Positions 25,929-35,250 are shown, counted from the first letter of the stretch. The stretch is DNA of 64,000 bases from Chitinophagaceae bacterium (GCA_016710745.1 JADJVB010000005.1:186001-250000), one strand, 5' to 3'. Notes: a model not told the origin generated them from the sequence alone. Numbers and translations are program-made.

Positions 25929-26135
25929 GGTCTGACGTCCTCGTCTGACCATGTTGTTTTACTGGTCTGACGCCCTCGTCTGACCATGTTGTTTTAATGG
26001 TCCGACGCCCTCGTCTGACCATGTTGTTTTAATGGTCCGACGTTCTGCTCAGATCGTTCCATCTTAATTTCTTTTCTTGGTCAGACGAGGGCGCAGACCA
26101 GATTTCTTTCCTTGGTCAGACGACGACGTCAGACC
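25929..26135. repeat. 35-bp-period GTCTGAC array with inverted copies in the proS leader
   Basis: Three near-identical 35-bp units begin at 25929, 25964 and 25999; a fourth, degraded unit begins at 26034. Each has two GTCTGAC heptamers separated by GCCCTC (or GTCCTC) and then the spacer CCATGTTGTTTTA. Two inverted units follow at 26079 and 26114, again 35 bp apart, with GTCAGAC and a GAGGGC or GACGAC core. The array is upstream of proS on its 5' side, so its transcript could fold into a long hairpin. Confidence 0.88.
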
Positions 26136-26279
26136 CTGTATTAACTTCTTTTTAGCACCGCATTAACATCATTCAGTATAACTTTATTGTCTGTTGAATG
26201 CAGCAGTTTGTTCATTGAAAGCGCTTAAGAACTGCACAAAAGTAATAACTTCAATTTTAAATGCTTTAAACAAATCAAT

Positions 26280-26939
26280 ATGCAATCAAAATCTTTACTT
26301 ATAGTCTTGTCTGTGGTGGTTTTCGCCAGTTGCACTACCGCATACAATACGGGCCAAACGCCCGATGATGTGTATTATTCTCCGGTAAGGGAGGTTGTTG
26401 AAAAAAATAACCGCAGCGACAGGGACGAGCAGGTGAGAAATGAAAACCGGGGTGATTATGAAATTACCATGGGTATCCGCGACCGCCGCTGGCGCGATTT
26501 TAGAGATGACTATGATTACAACAACAGTCCCTATCATTATGCCACCTGTAATACCTATAATTACGGCTACTACTATAACCCCTATTACTATCCATGGGCC
26601 ATTTACACAGTTAGGCCTACTTATTCGGCACCTGTAAATTCTACACCCCGGATGGTAAACCTGAATACCTACAATGGTTATAGTCAAAAAGTGGCAACCG
26701 GCAAAACAACCGGAACGGTGAGTTGGTCTAATCCAAATACACAATACAATAACAGTAACCGAAGCAGCACCCGGTCTGAGGGAAGGCAGATCATCCTGCC
26801 CCGAATTAATTCCTCGTCTTCCTCCAATAATTCAAGAACCTATTCGCCTTCATCAGGCAGCAGCAGCGGAAGCTCATCTTCGGGTAGCAGCAGTTCGGGA
26901 AGTTCAGGTACGAGCAGACCGGCCAGGGGTGGTGGCTAA
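26280..26939 (+). CDS. Tyr/Ser-rich lipoprotein of unknown function
   Basis: 219 residues. A lipobox (VFASC, Cys 18) marks it as a lipoprotein. Residues 20-60 are charged, 80-115 are very Tyr/Asn-rich (CNTYNYGYYYNPYYYPW), and the C-terminal 45 residues are low-complexity Ser/Gly. The start TTAYNTGQTPDDVYYSP looks like a family limited to Chitinophagaceae-type organisms. It is probably surface-exposed; I cannot assign a function. The proS repeat array lies just upstream. Confidence 0.75.
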   Translation: MQSKSLLIVLSVVVFASCTTAYNTGQTPDDVYYSPVREVVEKNNRSDRDEQVRNENRGDYEITMGIRDRRWRDFRDDYDYNNSPYHYATCNTYNYGYYYNPYYYPWAIYTVRPTYSAPVNSTPRMVNLNTYNGYSQKVATGKTTGTVSWSNPNTQYNNSNRSSTRSEGRQIILPRINSSSSSNNSRTYSPSSGSSSGSSSSGSSSSGSSGTSRPARGGG

Positions 26940-27022
26940 AAGTGCGCCGCATCCTGTTCAACGTTTAAAGCGAATAATAAAGCTATAATTTTCGGTTCTT
27001 ATTTTTTAATTAAAAAGACTTC

Positions 27023-28567
27023 ATGAAATTATATTTACTACTTTCTTTTTTATTCATCAGCAGCCTTATTTTCGCCCAGGTACCAGAGGATGCCATTCGG
27101 TATTCCTTTTATCCGCAGTCGGGTACAGCACGCAATATGGCCATTGGCGGTGCGATGGGTTCGTTGGGTGGTGATATCAATGCCACTTTTGTAAATCCCG
27201 CCGGACTTGGCTTTTATAAAACCAATGAATTTGTGATCACACCCGGGTTTTTAATGCATAACAACAAAGCCAATTTTAGAAAAACGGATACTGAGAACAA
27301 GAAGAATAATGTTGGCTTTGGCACCAGCGGCTGGGTTTTTGGTCAGGCCAATCGTAGAAATCCACAAAACAGCAGTGCCATCAGTATTGCCGTCAACCAA
27401 ACAGCTAATTTTAATAACGAAGTACGCTATAAAGGCTTGAATAACTTCAGTTCTTTCAGCGAACAGTTTGCCGAGGAATTTGCCAAAAGCGGATTATTTA
27501 TTGATGAAGTTTTGGGATCCAACTCACCGCTACCCTACACTTCGGCACCGGCCTTGTATACCTACCTGATCGATACCATCACGATTGGCGGCATGCAACA
27601 AATAAAGGGTGCGCCGGAATATATCCTGGATGCCGGACAGGCTTTGCAGCAGGAGATGATTCAAAAAACAAAGGGCACCATTTCTGAACTGGCCATTGGT
27701 TTTGCCCATAACAGTAAAGACAAATGGTTTATTGGTGCAACGATTGGTATCCCGTATGTGAGTTACAGCAGCAACACGTATTTTAAAGAATCTGACACCT
27801 CATCCAATACGTCGAATCATTTTAAGGAAATGGAATGGGTAGATGATTTTAAAACCACCGGCACCGGTTTTAATGCCAGGATCGGCGTGATTTACCGTCC
27901 GCAGGATTATATCCGTTTGGGTTTGGCGATACACACGCCAACCTGGATGTTTTTAAAAGATACCCGAACCACTACACTGAGAGCCGAGTTGGAAAACCCG
28001 GTGGATAATATCAGTGTGAGCTCGCAGCGCTTCACCAACAACCAGCCCGGCGAAGCAAAATATATTCAGAGCACGCCTTTTAAAGCCATCATCAGTGCCT
28101 CCTATGTGTTTCGCGAAATAAAAGATGTAACCAAACAGAAAGGATTTATCAGCGCTGATATTGAATATGTACATCACCGCGGCAGCCGTTTCAGCAGCGA
28201 TAATGAAACCGTGACCGACCCCGAAAAGAATTATTACAAAGCGCTGAATAACGTGGTGAAAGCAGATTACAAGGGCAATTTTAATTTCCGGGTGGGTGGC
28301 GAATTGAAATTCAATATCATCATGGCCCGCCTGGGATTTGCTTATTATGGCAATCCATACAAGAATTCAGAATTTAAAGCCAGCCGGATGTTACTCAGTG
28401 GCGGATTGGGCTACCGCAATAAAGGATATTTTATTGACCTCACCTATGTACATGCCATCAGCAAGGATGTTAGTTTCCCTTACCGGTTGGAAGACCGGCC
28501 AAATACCTATGCCGAATTAAAACAGCAGCGGGGTAATATCGTTGCTACGTTGGGGTTAAAATTTTAA
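27023..28567 (+). CDS. OmpP1/FadL-like outer membrane protein
   Basis: 514 residues with a signal peptide (LLLSFLFISSLIFAQ). The mature N-terminus IRYSFYPQSGTARNMAIGGAMGSLGGDINATFVNPAGLG is typical of the OmpP1/FadL superfamily (the N-P-A-G-L motif). The rest reads as alternating beta-strands of a barrel, ending ATLGLKF. Similar proteins are often labelled hemin receptors, but the substrate is unknown. It follows the lipoprotein gene by 83 bp and ends at a strong terminator. Confidence 0.87.
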   Translation: MKLYLLLSFLFISSLIFAQVPEDAIRYSFYPQSGTARNMAIGGAMGSLGGDINATFVNPAGLGFYKTNEFVITPGFLMHNNKANFRKTDTENKKNNVGFGTSGWVFGQANRRNPQNSSAISIAVNQTANFNNEVRYKGLNNFSSFSEQFAEEFAKSGLFIDEVLGSNSPLPYTSAPALYTYLIDTITIGGMQQIKGAPEYILDAGQALQQEMIQKTKGTISELAIGFAHNSKDKWFIGATIGIPYVSYSSNTYFKESDTSSNTSNHFKEMEWVDDFKTTGTGFNARIGVIYRPQDYIRLGLAIHTPTWMFLKDTRTTTLRAELENPVDNISVSSQRFTNNQPGEAKYIQSTPFKAIISASYVFREIKDVTKQKGFISADIEYVHHRGSRFSSDNETVTDPEKNYYKALNNVVKADYKGNFNFRVGGELKFNIIMARLGFAYYGNPYKNSEFKASRMLLSGGLGYRNKGYFIDLTYVHAISKDVSFPYRLEDRPNTYAELKQQRGNIVATLGLKF

Positions 28568-28589
28568 CCAGGACCAAGTGCTTATGGAT

Positions 28590-28620
28590 GCCCCGGAATT
28601 TATTTCGGGGCGTTTTTTTT
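28590..28620 (+). terminator. Rho-independent terminator after the OmpP1-like gene
   Basis: GCCCCG, 10-nt loop, CGGGGC, then eight T. It lies between convergent genes. Confidence 0.85.
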
Positions 28621-28632
28621 GGCTGGGGACCC

Positions 28633-29541
28633 TTATCGTTTTCGGCCAATTTCAGTATTGATCTTTTCCATTGCCAAAACAAAATCCGGCGTACACCAAC
28701 TCACCTCCTCATCCTTTTTAAACCAGGTCATTTGCCGTTTGGCATATTGGCGGGTATTTATTTTAATGATCTCCACGGCGTCTTCCAAAGAAAGATCACC
28801 TGCCAGGTGACCAAATAATTCGCGGTAGCCCACTGTTTGCAAGGCTTTTAATTTTTTATGTGGCTCCAGTTTTTTTACTTCCTCCAGCAAACCGGTTTTC
28901 ATCATGGCATCAACCCGGCTGTTGATATTGTTATGCAGCTGTTCTTTGGGAATTTCCAATCCTATTTTAATAATTTCAAAATCGCGGTGCTTTTTTTCCT
29001 GGGTTTGAAATTCGATCAGGGATTTACCGGTTGACAGTTTTACTTCGAGTGCCCGCAACAGCCGGTGTGGATTTTTGATTTCGCCTTTGGCATAATAGAG
29101 CGGATCCTGTTTCTCCACCTCTTTTTGCAACCAGTCCAATCCCTCCCAGCCATATTCCTCGTTTATTTTCTTCCTGATCTTTTCATCCACCTGCGGCACT
29201 TCATCAATACCCTGGCAAAAGGTTTTAACATACAAACCGGTTCCGCCAACTACCACCGCTATATCATGCTCTTTAAAAATGGTTGCTGCTTTCTTTAACG
29301 CATACTGCTCAAAAAGCGAGGTATTCATATCCTCTTTTATGGAATGAGAACTGATGAAATGATGTTTAACCTGTGCCAGTTCTTCAGTTGATGGCTTGGC
29401 TACGCCAATATTTAATTCTTTAAAGCACTGGCGGCTATCGGCCGATATGATCTCCGTGTTAAAATGCAGCGCTGTTTGTACAGCAAGTGAAGTTTTGCCA
29501 ACAGCGGTTGGGCCAACGATAACGATGCAGGTTTTGTTCAT
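28633..29541 (-). CDS. miaA: tRNA dimethylallyltransferase MiaA
   Basis: 302 residues, full length. The P-loop GPTAVGKTS spans residues 10-18, D35 lies in ISADSRQCFKELNIG, and VVVGGTGLY, KNPHRLLRALEV and TRQYAKRQMTWF are the further family motifs. MiaA adds a dimethylallyl group to A37 of tRNAs reading UNN codons. Monocistronic, convergent with the OmpP1-like gene. Confidence 0.96.
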   Translation of the reverse strand: MNKTCIVIVGPTAVGKTSLAVQTALHFNTEIISADSRQCFKELNIGVAKPSTEELAQVKHHFISSHSIKEDMNTSLFEQYALKKAATIFKEHDIAVVVGGTGLYVKTFCQGIDEVPQVDEKIRKKINEEYGWEGLDWLQKEVEKQDPLYYAKGEIKNPHRLLRALEVKLSTGKSLIEFQTQEKKHRDFEIIKIGLEIPKEQLHNNINSRVDAMMKTGLLEEVKKLEPHKKLKALQTVGYRELFGHLAGDLSLEDAVEIIKINTRQYAKRQMTWFKKDEEVSWCTPDFVLAMEKINTEIGRKR

Positions 29542-29576
29542 GTAAGTTTTCGAGCTTGTAAAGAACTCCTTTTAGT

Positions 29577-29797
29577 GGATAATTGATAACTAATAATGGA
29601 TAATTGAATAATTTATAATGGATAATGTTTTCGGATGCCATCGCCAAAAGTAACAGGACCAGAAAAAATACTATAGAATGTCTGAAATTATTTGAAACCC
29701 GGAAGAAAACGAAAACAGCCCGCAAAAAAGGAATTATCCATTATCCCGTTATCCTCTATCCATTATCCACTATCCATTACCTAATTATCCATTATTC
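29577..29797. repeat. Inverted pair of period-7 arrays upstream of miaA
   Basis: The left side has GGATAAT units with TGATAAC and TAATAAT, at 29577-29626. The right side (29733-29797) has ATTATCC, TCTATCC, ACTATCC and CGTTATCC units, the reverse complement. Most units are 7 bp, with a few 8-mers. The two halves can pair over a 106-bp loop. The right half overlaps the stop codon region of the neighbouring gene. Confidence 0.85.
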
Positions 29798-30368
29798 AAA
29801 ATCCATCATTCGCTTCTTCTGCTCCGCCATCATCCTCAGCCTCCACTTCATCCGACTCATCCCCTTCTTCACTAAATCCATCTGCGAGTGCATCGGGCCT
29901 TAGGTCATATTTTTCCTCCATTTCAGCCAGCCGGCTGTCAACCAATCCCTTAGTTCCGTATTGAGATGGTGCTATACCTTCTGTTCTTATACAGCAGGGG
30001 TATTCGAGTTTGGCATTCTCCTCTTTATCAACGGTGATCAGCTCTACCATAAAATGCCAATACTTATTAAAATCGTATTCGTAAATAAACTTTTGGTTGG
30101 GATTACTGATCTCTGAACCGATCAGTGTTTCCGACATGATCAGCGGCTCTGCTTTATACTCCTTATCGTATTTTTCAAGTGAGATCTCCCGGCCACGCAA
30201 CCAATTGTCGTTGCTGCGGTAAAATGTTGCCATATGCCGCGAATCAAATTCGAAACTTTTTAAGATTGCCAGGTGCAGATCAGCAAAATGCTGGGTATGC
30301 TTGATCGCAATATCCCGGTACACACTGTCATCATCTTCCCAATATATTCTGAAACGTAAAATAGCCAT
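29796..30368 (-). CDS. Plasmid pRiA4b ORF-3-like protein
   Basis: 190 residues from the ATG at 30368; an in-frame codon at 30395 would add nine residues without family similarity. The beginning MAILRFRIYWEDDDSVYRDIAI and the WHFMVELI pattern are typical of the pRiA4b ORF-3 family (also called IS1096 TnpR-like). The family is often linked to mobile elements by name, but most chromosomal copies are unassociated with transposons, as here. The C-terminal 40 residues are strongly acidic. Function unknown. Confidence 0.85.
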   Translation of the reverse strand: MAILRFRIYWEDDDSVYRDIAIKHTQHFADLHLAILKSFEFDSRHMATFYRSNDNWLRGREISLEKYDKEYKAEPLIMSETLIGSEISNPNQKFIYEYDFNKYWHFMVELITVDKEENAKLEYPCCIRTEGIAPSQYGTKGLVDSRLAEMEEKYDLRPDALADGFSEEGDESDEVEAEDDGGAEEANDGF

Positions 30369-30491
30369 GCTGTAAAAGTAAGAATTAAATAGCAATTTGG
30401 TTGGCTATTAGGTGTTAGCATGTAGCATGTTCGCACTGAAAAACCCAATTACAGATATTTTAGTCCTGTCAAGTTGTTTTAGAGAATGGGA

Positions 30492-32024
30492 TCAGTTAAT
30501 TTTCAAATCCTTTGCTTTACGAAGCATAAAAGCGTGGGCAGCTTCATATTCATTGGGAATCTCACCATCCAGTATCGCTTCGCGGATCGCATTCTTTATA
30601 TCCCCCACGGTGCGGCAGGGTGATAAATTAAAGGTCTGCATAATTAACTCGCCGGAGATGGGTGGCTGCCAGTTGCGGAGATGATCTTTTTCTTCCACTT
30701 CGGCACAACGCTGGCGAACCATTTCAAAATTTTCTAAATACCGTTTTACTTTGTTTTTATTTTTTGAGGTAATGTCGGCCGAACAAAGCGTCATCAACGC
30801 ATCAAAATCTTCGCCGGCATCAAATAATAATCTTCGTATAGCGCTGTCGGTAATATTCTCTTTCGTTAAACTGATCGGCCGCAAATGCAGTTCAACCAGT
30901 TTACGCACAAATTTCATTTTTTCGTTTTGAGGAAGCTTTAGCTTCGCAAAGATCCTGGGTACCATCCGGCCTCCCACTACTTCATGGCCATGAAAGGTCC
31001 AGCCATGCCCTTCTTCAAATTTTTTGGTAGCGGGTTTGGCAATATCGTGTAACACGGCCGCCCAGCGAAGCCAAAGATCATCGGTATTCTTCGCGATATT
31101 GTCAACTACCTGGATCGTATGATAAAAATTATCCTTGTGGCCCAGTCCGTCAATATATTCGGCGCCGGCCAGGTCAACCATTTGCGGAAATATGATCTTC
31201 AACAAACCACTCTTATACAACAGGTCGAATCCAATGGAGGGCTTTTCACTCATTAAAATTTTATTGAGCTCATCAGCGATCCGCTCACCACTTACTATTT
31301 TGATCCGTTCCGCATTTTCGCTGATAGCCGCAAAGGTTTCCGGATGTATGTTGAAGTTCAGCTGCGATGCAAAACGGATCGCCCGCATCATTCTCAGCGG
31401 ATCATCGCTGAACGTTTGCGCCGGGTTAAGGGGCGTTTGAATGTTTTTTAGTTCCAGGTCTTTTAACCCATCAAAAGGATCCACCAATTCACCGTAAGAT
31501 TCTTTGTTCAAACTGATGGCCATCGCGTTAATCGTAAAGTCGCGGCGGTTTTGATCGTCGGCAATAGTGCCCAATGCAACTGCCGGTTTACGACTGTCAT
31601 AACTGTAACTTTCTTTGCGGGCGCCTACGAATTCGATCTCAAGAGCCCCTTCCCAATGAGCTTCGCCCTTCCCCTCCGTTTTGCCCGGGAACCCCGAAGT
31701 GGAAGGAGTTGAAGTATTAAAACTATCTGATTCCTTGTCGTCCTTTTTGAACTTTGTTTCGGTGGAAAATTTTATTGTTATCTGCGCTGTTCCAAAATTC
31801 TTAAAGAAATGGACTTCGGGTTTTGGGTAAAATTCTTCCGCTACTTTAGCAGCGAGTTCTATTCCGTCGCCCATACAAACAATGTCCATATCCTTGGTAT
31901 CCCTACCCATTATCTTATCCCTCACGAAGCCTCCGATCAAATAACAGGGCACACCCAATTCCCCGGCCGAAACGGCGATCTTTTGTAATACTTCCAGTTC
32001 TCTATCGTCACAGTTTATGTACAT
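30492..32024 (-). CDS. cca: CCA tRNA nucleotidyltransferase with HD domain and in-frame insertion
   Basis: About 510 residues from ATG 32024. The nucleotidyltransferase core is clear: LIGGFVRDKIMGRDTKDMDIV with the DxD pair, then RRDFTINAMAISL and DPLRMMRAIRFASQL. An HD domain follows (HDIAKPATKKF, FHGHEVVGG). Relative to the family, about 40 extra residues interrupt the core between KNFGTAQI and LEIEFVGARKESY, around residues 88-130. They are rich in Ser, Thr, Gly and Lys, with a GC-rich DNA sequence. The enzyme adds or repairs the 3' CCA of tRNAs. Confidence 0.92.
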   Translation of the reverse strand: MYINCDDRELEVLQKIAVSAGELGVPCYLIGGFVRDKIMGRDTKDMDIVCMGDGIELAAKVAEEFYPKPEVHFFKNFGTAQITIKFSTETKFKKDDKESDSFNTSTPSTSGFPGKTEGKGEAHWEGALEIEFVGARKESYSYDSRKPAVALGTIADDQNRRDFTINAMAISLNKESYGELVDPFDGLKDLELKNIQTPLNPAQTFSDDPLRMMRAIRFASQLNFNIHPETFAAISENAERIKIVSGERIADELNKILMSEKPSIGFDLLYKSGLLKIIFPQMVDLAGAEYIDGLGHKDNFYHTIQVVDNIAKNTDDLWLRWAAVLHDIAKPATKKFEEGHGWTFHGHEVVGGRMVPRIFAKLKLPQNEKMKFVRKLVELHLRPISLTKENITDSAIRRLLFDAGEDFDALMTLCSADITSKNKNKVKRYLENFEMVRQRCAEVEEKDHLRNWQPPISGELIMQTFNLSPCRTVGDIKNAIREAILDGEIPNEYEAAHAFMLRKAKDLKIN

Positions 32025-32050
32025 GCGCTGCAAAAGTAAAGGGGAATTTT

Positions 32051-32130
32051 AGATTTTAGATTTTAGATTTGGCATTTTCAGGTTCATGCATCTCAATCTA
32101 AAATCGCCAATCCGATATCTAAAATCCACT
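32051..32130. repeat. Period-7 arrays between cca and lon
   Basis: On one side AGATTTT, AGATTTT, AGATTTG (32051-32071); on the other ATCTAAA, ATCGCCA, ATCCGAT, ATCTAAA, ATCCACT (32096-32130), all starting ATC. They are roughly inverted relative to each other (AGATTTT vs AAAATCT). They sit in the divergent intergenic region of cca and lon. Confidence 0.75.
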
Positions 32131-32219
32131 TCGGCATTAATATTGTCTATATATACATCTACATAAAAACCAGCAAACTGCTGTGCGTTTTGACATTTTG
32201 ACTATATATTGTGAAAATT

Positions 32220-34619
32220 ATGAATGATAACTTTTATTTGCAGGGTTCGGAAGATGAAATGGAGTTTATGCCTATTATTCCTTTGAACGAAGATGACGAC
32301 GGAAGCGCTGATGATCAACCTATTCCAGAGAATATCCCACTATTAGCTTTAAGAAATACCGTGCTCTTTCCAGGCGTGGTAATCCCCATTACGGTAGGCC
32401 GCGATAAGAGTATCAAGGCGGTAACAGATGCATACAAGGCTGACAAATTGATAGGTGTGGTTGCGCAAAAAGACAGTACGATTGAAGAACCAACAGTGAG
32501 TGATCTGGAAGATATTGGTACCGTGGCTAAAATAGCCAAATTGATCAAGATGCCGGATGGCGGAACAACCATTATTATACAGGGTCGTAAGCGTTGTAAA
32601 ATAGATGAGATCACGGCGGATGATCCCTATTTTAAAGCGAAGATCACGGTATTAACCGAGGAGGTTTTAAAAGATGACCCCGATTTTGACGCCATGATCG
32701 GAAGCATTAAAGACCTTGCCGGCCAGATCATCAACATATCCCCTAACCTGCCCAGTGAAGCCGCCATCATTTTAAAGAATATCGAAAATCCGGCTTTTCT
32801 GATCCATTTTGTGAGCAGCAATTTAAACAGCGAAATAAAAGACAAACAACGGCTACTCGAGATCAGCAATATCAAGGCCAGGGCCGAACTGTTGATGAAC
32901 CTGATGCAAACTGAACTGCAGTACACCGAACTTAAAAATAAAGTAACCAATAAAACCCGGGCCGAACTCGACAAGCAGCAACGCGAGTATTTTTTACAAC
33001 AACAAATGAAGGCCATCAAGGATGAACTGGGTGGTGATAACGTAGCTGAGGTAAAAGATATGTTGAAAAAGGCCGAGACCAAAAAATGGCCCATTGCTGC
33101 AAAAGAAATGTTTACCAAAGGGGCCGAAAAACTGGAGCGGATGCACCCATCAACGCCCGATTATTCGGTTGTGTACAACCACCTCGACCTGATGCTGGAC
33201 CTGCCCTGGGATGAATACACCGAAGACTCCTATGATCTGAAAAAAGCAAAAAAAGTGCTTGACCAGGATCATTATGGTATGCAAAAAATTAAAGAACGAA
33301 TTTTAGAATACCTGGCTGTATTGAAATTAAAAGGCGACATGAAATCGCCGATCCTTTGTTTCCTGGGCCCTCCGGGTATTGGTAAAACGAGTTTAGGCAA
33401 GAGTATAGCAGCCGCCATTCAAAGAAAATATGTGCGGGTAAGCCTGGGTGGTTTGCATGATGAAAGCGAGATCCGCGGCCATCGTAAAACCTATATCGGT
33501 GCCATGCCAGGCCGGATATTACAATCCATCCGCAAAGTAAAATCCAGTAACCCGGTGATGATCCTGGATGAGATTGACAAAGTAGGCAGCGATCACCGCG
33601 GCGATCCTTCATCAGCATTGCTTGAAGTACTGGATCCGGAACAAAACAATACGTTTTACGATAATTACCTCGAGTTGGAATACGACCTGAGCAAAGTACT
33701 GTTTATTGCTACCGCTAACAGCCTGAATAATATCCCGGCTGCCTTACGCGACAGGTTGGAGATTATTGACCTCAGTGGTTACGCAGTGGAAGAAAAAATT
33801 GAAATTGCCAAACGCCACCTGATGCCCAAGCAAAAAGAAATGCACGGTCTGAAGGATATCGGTTTTAAATTAAGTGATACCGTACTTGAGAAAATAATCC
33901 AGGATTATACCCGCGAAAGCGGTGTACGTGAACTGGACCGGCAGCTGGCAAACATTATGCGTTACCAGGCAAAAGAATATGTTATCAAGGGCAAACTAAA
34001 AGCCACCATCACCAATAATGATGTAGAAAAGATCCTGGGTAAACCAAAATACAGTAATGATCTGTATAAGATCGCCAATATGCCGGGTGTGGCCGTAGGC
34101 CTTGCCTGGACCTATGTTGGCGGAGATATTTTGTTTATTGAAACGCAGCTTAGCGAGGGCAAGGGGGATTTGATACTGACGGGCAATTTGGGAAATGTGA
34201 TGAAAGAAAGTGCCAGTACCGCTTTTACCTACCTGGAAGCCAACTGCAAGAAATCGAATATCCCAATTGAAATGTTCAATAAAAAAGATGTGCATATACA
34301 CGTACCCGAAGGTGCCGTACCTAAAGATGGTCCGAGCGCAGGAATTACCATGCTATCGGCCCTGGCCAGCGCTTTTACCGGCCGTAAAATAAAACCCTAC
34401 CTGGCTATGACGGGCGAGATCACTTTACGTGGACAGGTTTTGCCTGTTGGCGGCATCAAAGAAAAGGTTTTGGCAGCCCGCAGGGCTGGTTTGAAAGAAA
34501 TTATCATGTGCTGGCAAAATGAAAAAGATGTGGACGAGATCAATCCACAATATATCAAAGGGATCAAATTTCACTATGTAAAAACGATGCAGCAGGTGCT
34601 TGATCTGGCTTTAACATAA
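32220..34619 (+). CDS. lon: ATP-dependent protease Lon
   Basis: About 799 residues from ATG 32220 (a GTG nine bases earlier is also possible). Domains in order: the N-terminal substrate domain starting PENIPLLALRNTVLFPGVV, coiled helices, the AAA+ module with Walker A GPPGIGKTSLGKS, and the protease with Ser in DGPSAGITM and Lys in GGIKEKVLAARR. Lon degrades misfolded and regulatory proteins. The leader TTTTGACATTTTGACTATATATTGTG has an AT-rich promoter look, but I cannot define a heat-shock site. Confidence 0.96.
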   Translation: MNDNFYLQGSEDEMEFMPIIPLNEDDDGSADDQPIPENIPLLALRNTVLFPGVVIPITVGRDKSIKAVTDAYKADKLIGVVAQKDSTIEEPTVSDLEDIGTVAKIAKLIKMPDGGTTIIIQGRKRCKIDEITADDPYFKAKITVLTEEVLKDDPDFDAMIGSIKDLAGQIINISPNLPSEAAIILKNIENPAFLIHFVSSNLNSEIKDKQRLLEISNIKARAELLMNLMQTELQYTELKNKVTNKTRAELDKQQREYFLQQQMKAIKDELGGDNVAEVKDMLKKAETKKWPIAAKEMFTKGAEKLERMHPSTPDYSVVYNHLDLMLDLPWDEYTEDSYDLKKAKKVLDQDHYGMQKIKERILEYLAVLKLKGDMKSPILCFLGPPGIGKTSLGKSIAAAIQRKYVRVSLGGLHDESEIRGHRKTYIGAMPGRILQSIRKVKSSNPVMILDEIDKVGSDHRGDPSSALLEVLDPEQNNTFYDNYLELEYDLSKVLFIATANSLNNIPAALRDRLEIIDLSGYAVEEKIEIAKRHLMPKQKEMHGLKDIGFKLSDTVLEKIIQDYTRESGVRELDRQLANIMRYQAKEYVIKGKLKATITNNDVEKILGKPKYSNDLYKIANMPGVAVGLAWTYVGGDILFIETQLSEGKGDLILTGNLGNVMKESASTAFTYLEANCKKSNIPIEMFNKKDVHIHVPEGAVPKDGPSAGITMLSALASAFTGRKIKPYLAMTGEITLRGQVLPVGGIKEKVLAARRAGLKEIIMCWQNEKDVDEINPQYIKGIKFHYVKTMQQVLDLALT

Positions 34620-34716
34620 ATTTTATTGAAAATACACAACCTTTCCTGACAATTATACGTAAATACAATTGTTAAGCTATCAACAAATCCATGTTGGTTG
34701 TTTTAAGGGTTAAAGA

Positions 34717-34747
34717 AATTCTCCCCGATTCTTCGGGGGGAATTTTT
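34717..34747. terminator. Hairpin terminator after lon
   Basis: AAATTCTCCCCGA...TTCGGGGGGAATTTTTT. The stem has one extra G, and a T-run follows. It lies between convergent genes. Confidence 0.82.
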
Positions 34748-34772
34748 TGTTTTACAGCCATTCATCCAGATT

Positions 34773-35237
34773 TTACTGACGTCGATCCATCCAATCAACC
34801 TCTTTTTTGGTTGTAAATGCCTGTATGATGGCAATCAGAAAAAGCAACGCCACATTGCCCGCCATATAAGCCAGACTAAAGCTACGGTAACCCGCTATAT
34901 CAATATTGAATTTGGTAAAGAAAGCGATCATATCTATTACCAAAACCACTACACTTACCGCAATGCCAACAACAAAAACTGTTTTCGAAATTGCCCGAAC
35001 CGCCGCAACGGGGTGTGTTTTAGTTCTTTTAAAAAAGATAACATACACAGTCGAAAAAAGTGCAGGTGCCAGTGTTACGATACCAAGGCCGAAGATGATA
35101 TCAACAATACTCGACGACACTAATTTAGAAATACCATAAAAAGCAGCAATAATAATTGCCAAAACAACGGGTACCGACAAAAACATTAAAAAAATGAGCA
35201 GGTACAGTTTGGAATATTTTGTAAATCTGTCGTCCAT
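34773..35237 (-). CDS. Hypothetical four-helix membrane protein
   Basis: 154 residues, not recognised. Four hydrophobic helices (about 11-33, 45-67, 82-105 and 118-140) leave short loops and a charged C-terminus (TKKEVDWMDRRQ). It lies 13 bp downstream of the M42 peptidase on the same strand, so the two are probably co-transcribed. Confidence 0.72.
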   Translation of the reverse strand: MDDRFTKYSKLYLLIFLMFLSVPVVLAIIIAAFYGISKLVSSSIVDIIFGLGIVTLAPALFSTVYVIFFKRTKTHPVAAVRAISKTVFVVGIAVSVVVLVIDMIAFFTKFNIDIAGYRSFSLAYMAGNVALLFLIAIIQAFTTKKEVDWMDRRQ

Positions 35238-35250
35238 AGATCTTACGCTT

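Noticed and set aside
25929..26135. Possible CRISPR array upstream of proS
   Set aside because: The segments between the repeats are conserved rather than unique, the units include inverted copies, and no cas gene is nearby.
26295..26744. 149-codon minus-strand frame opposite the Tyr/Ser-rich lipoprotein
   Set aside because: Antisense shadow of a repetitive sequence; no domain and Ile-rich composition.
29796..30368. pRiA4b ORF-3-like gene as a sign of a plasmid or transposon
   Set aside because: No integrase, transposase, inverted terminal repeats or plasmid genes surround it; the family name is historical.
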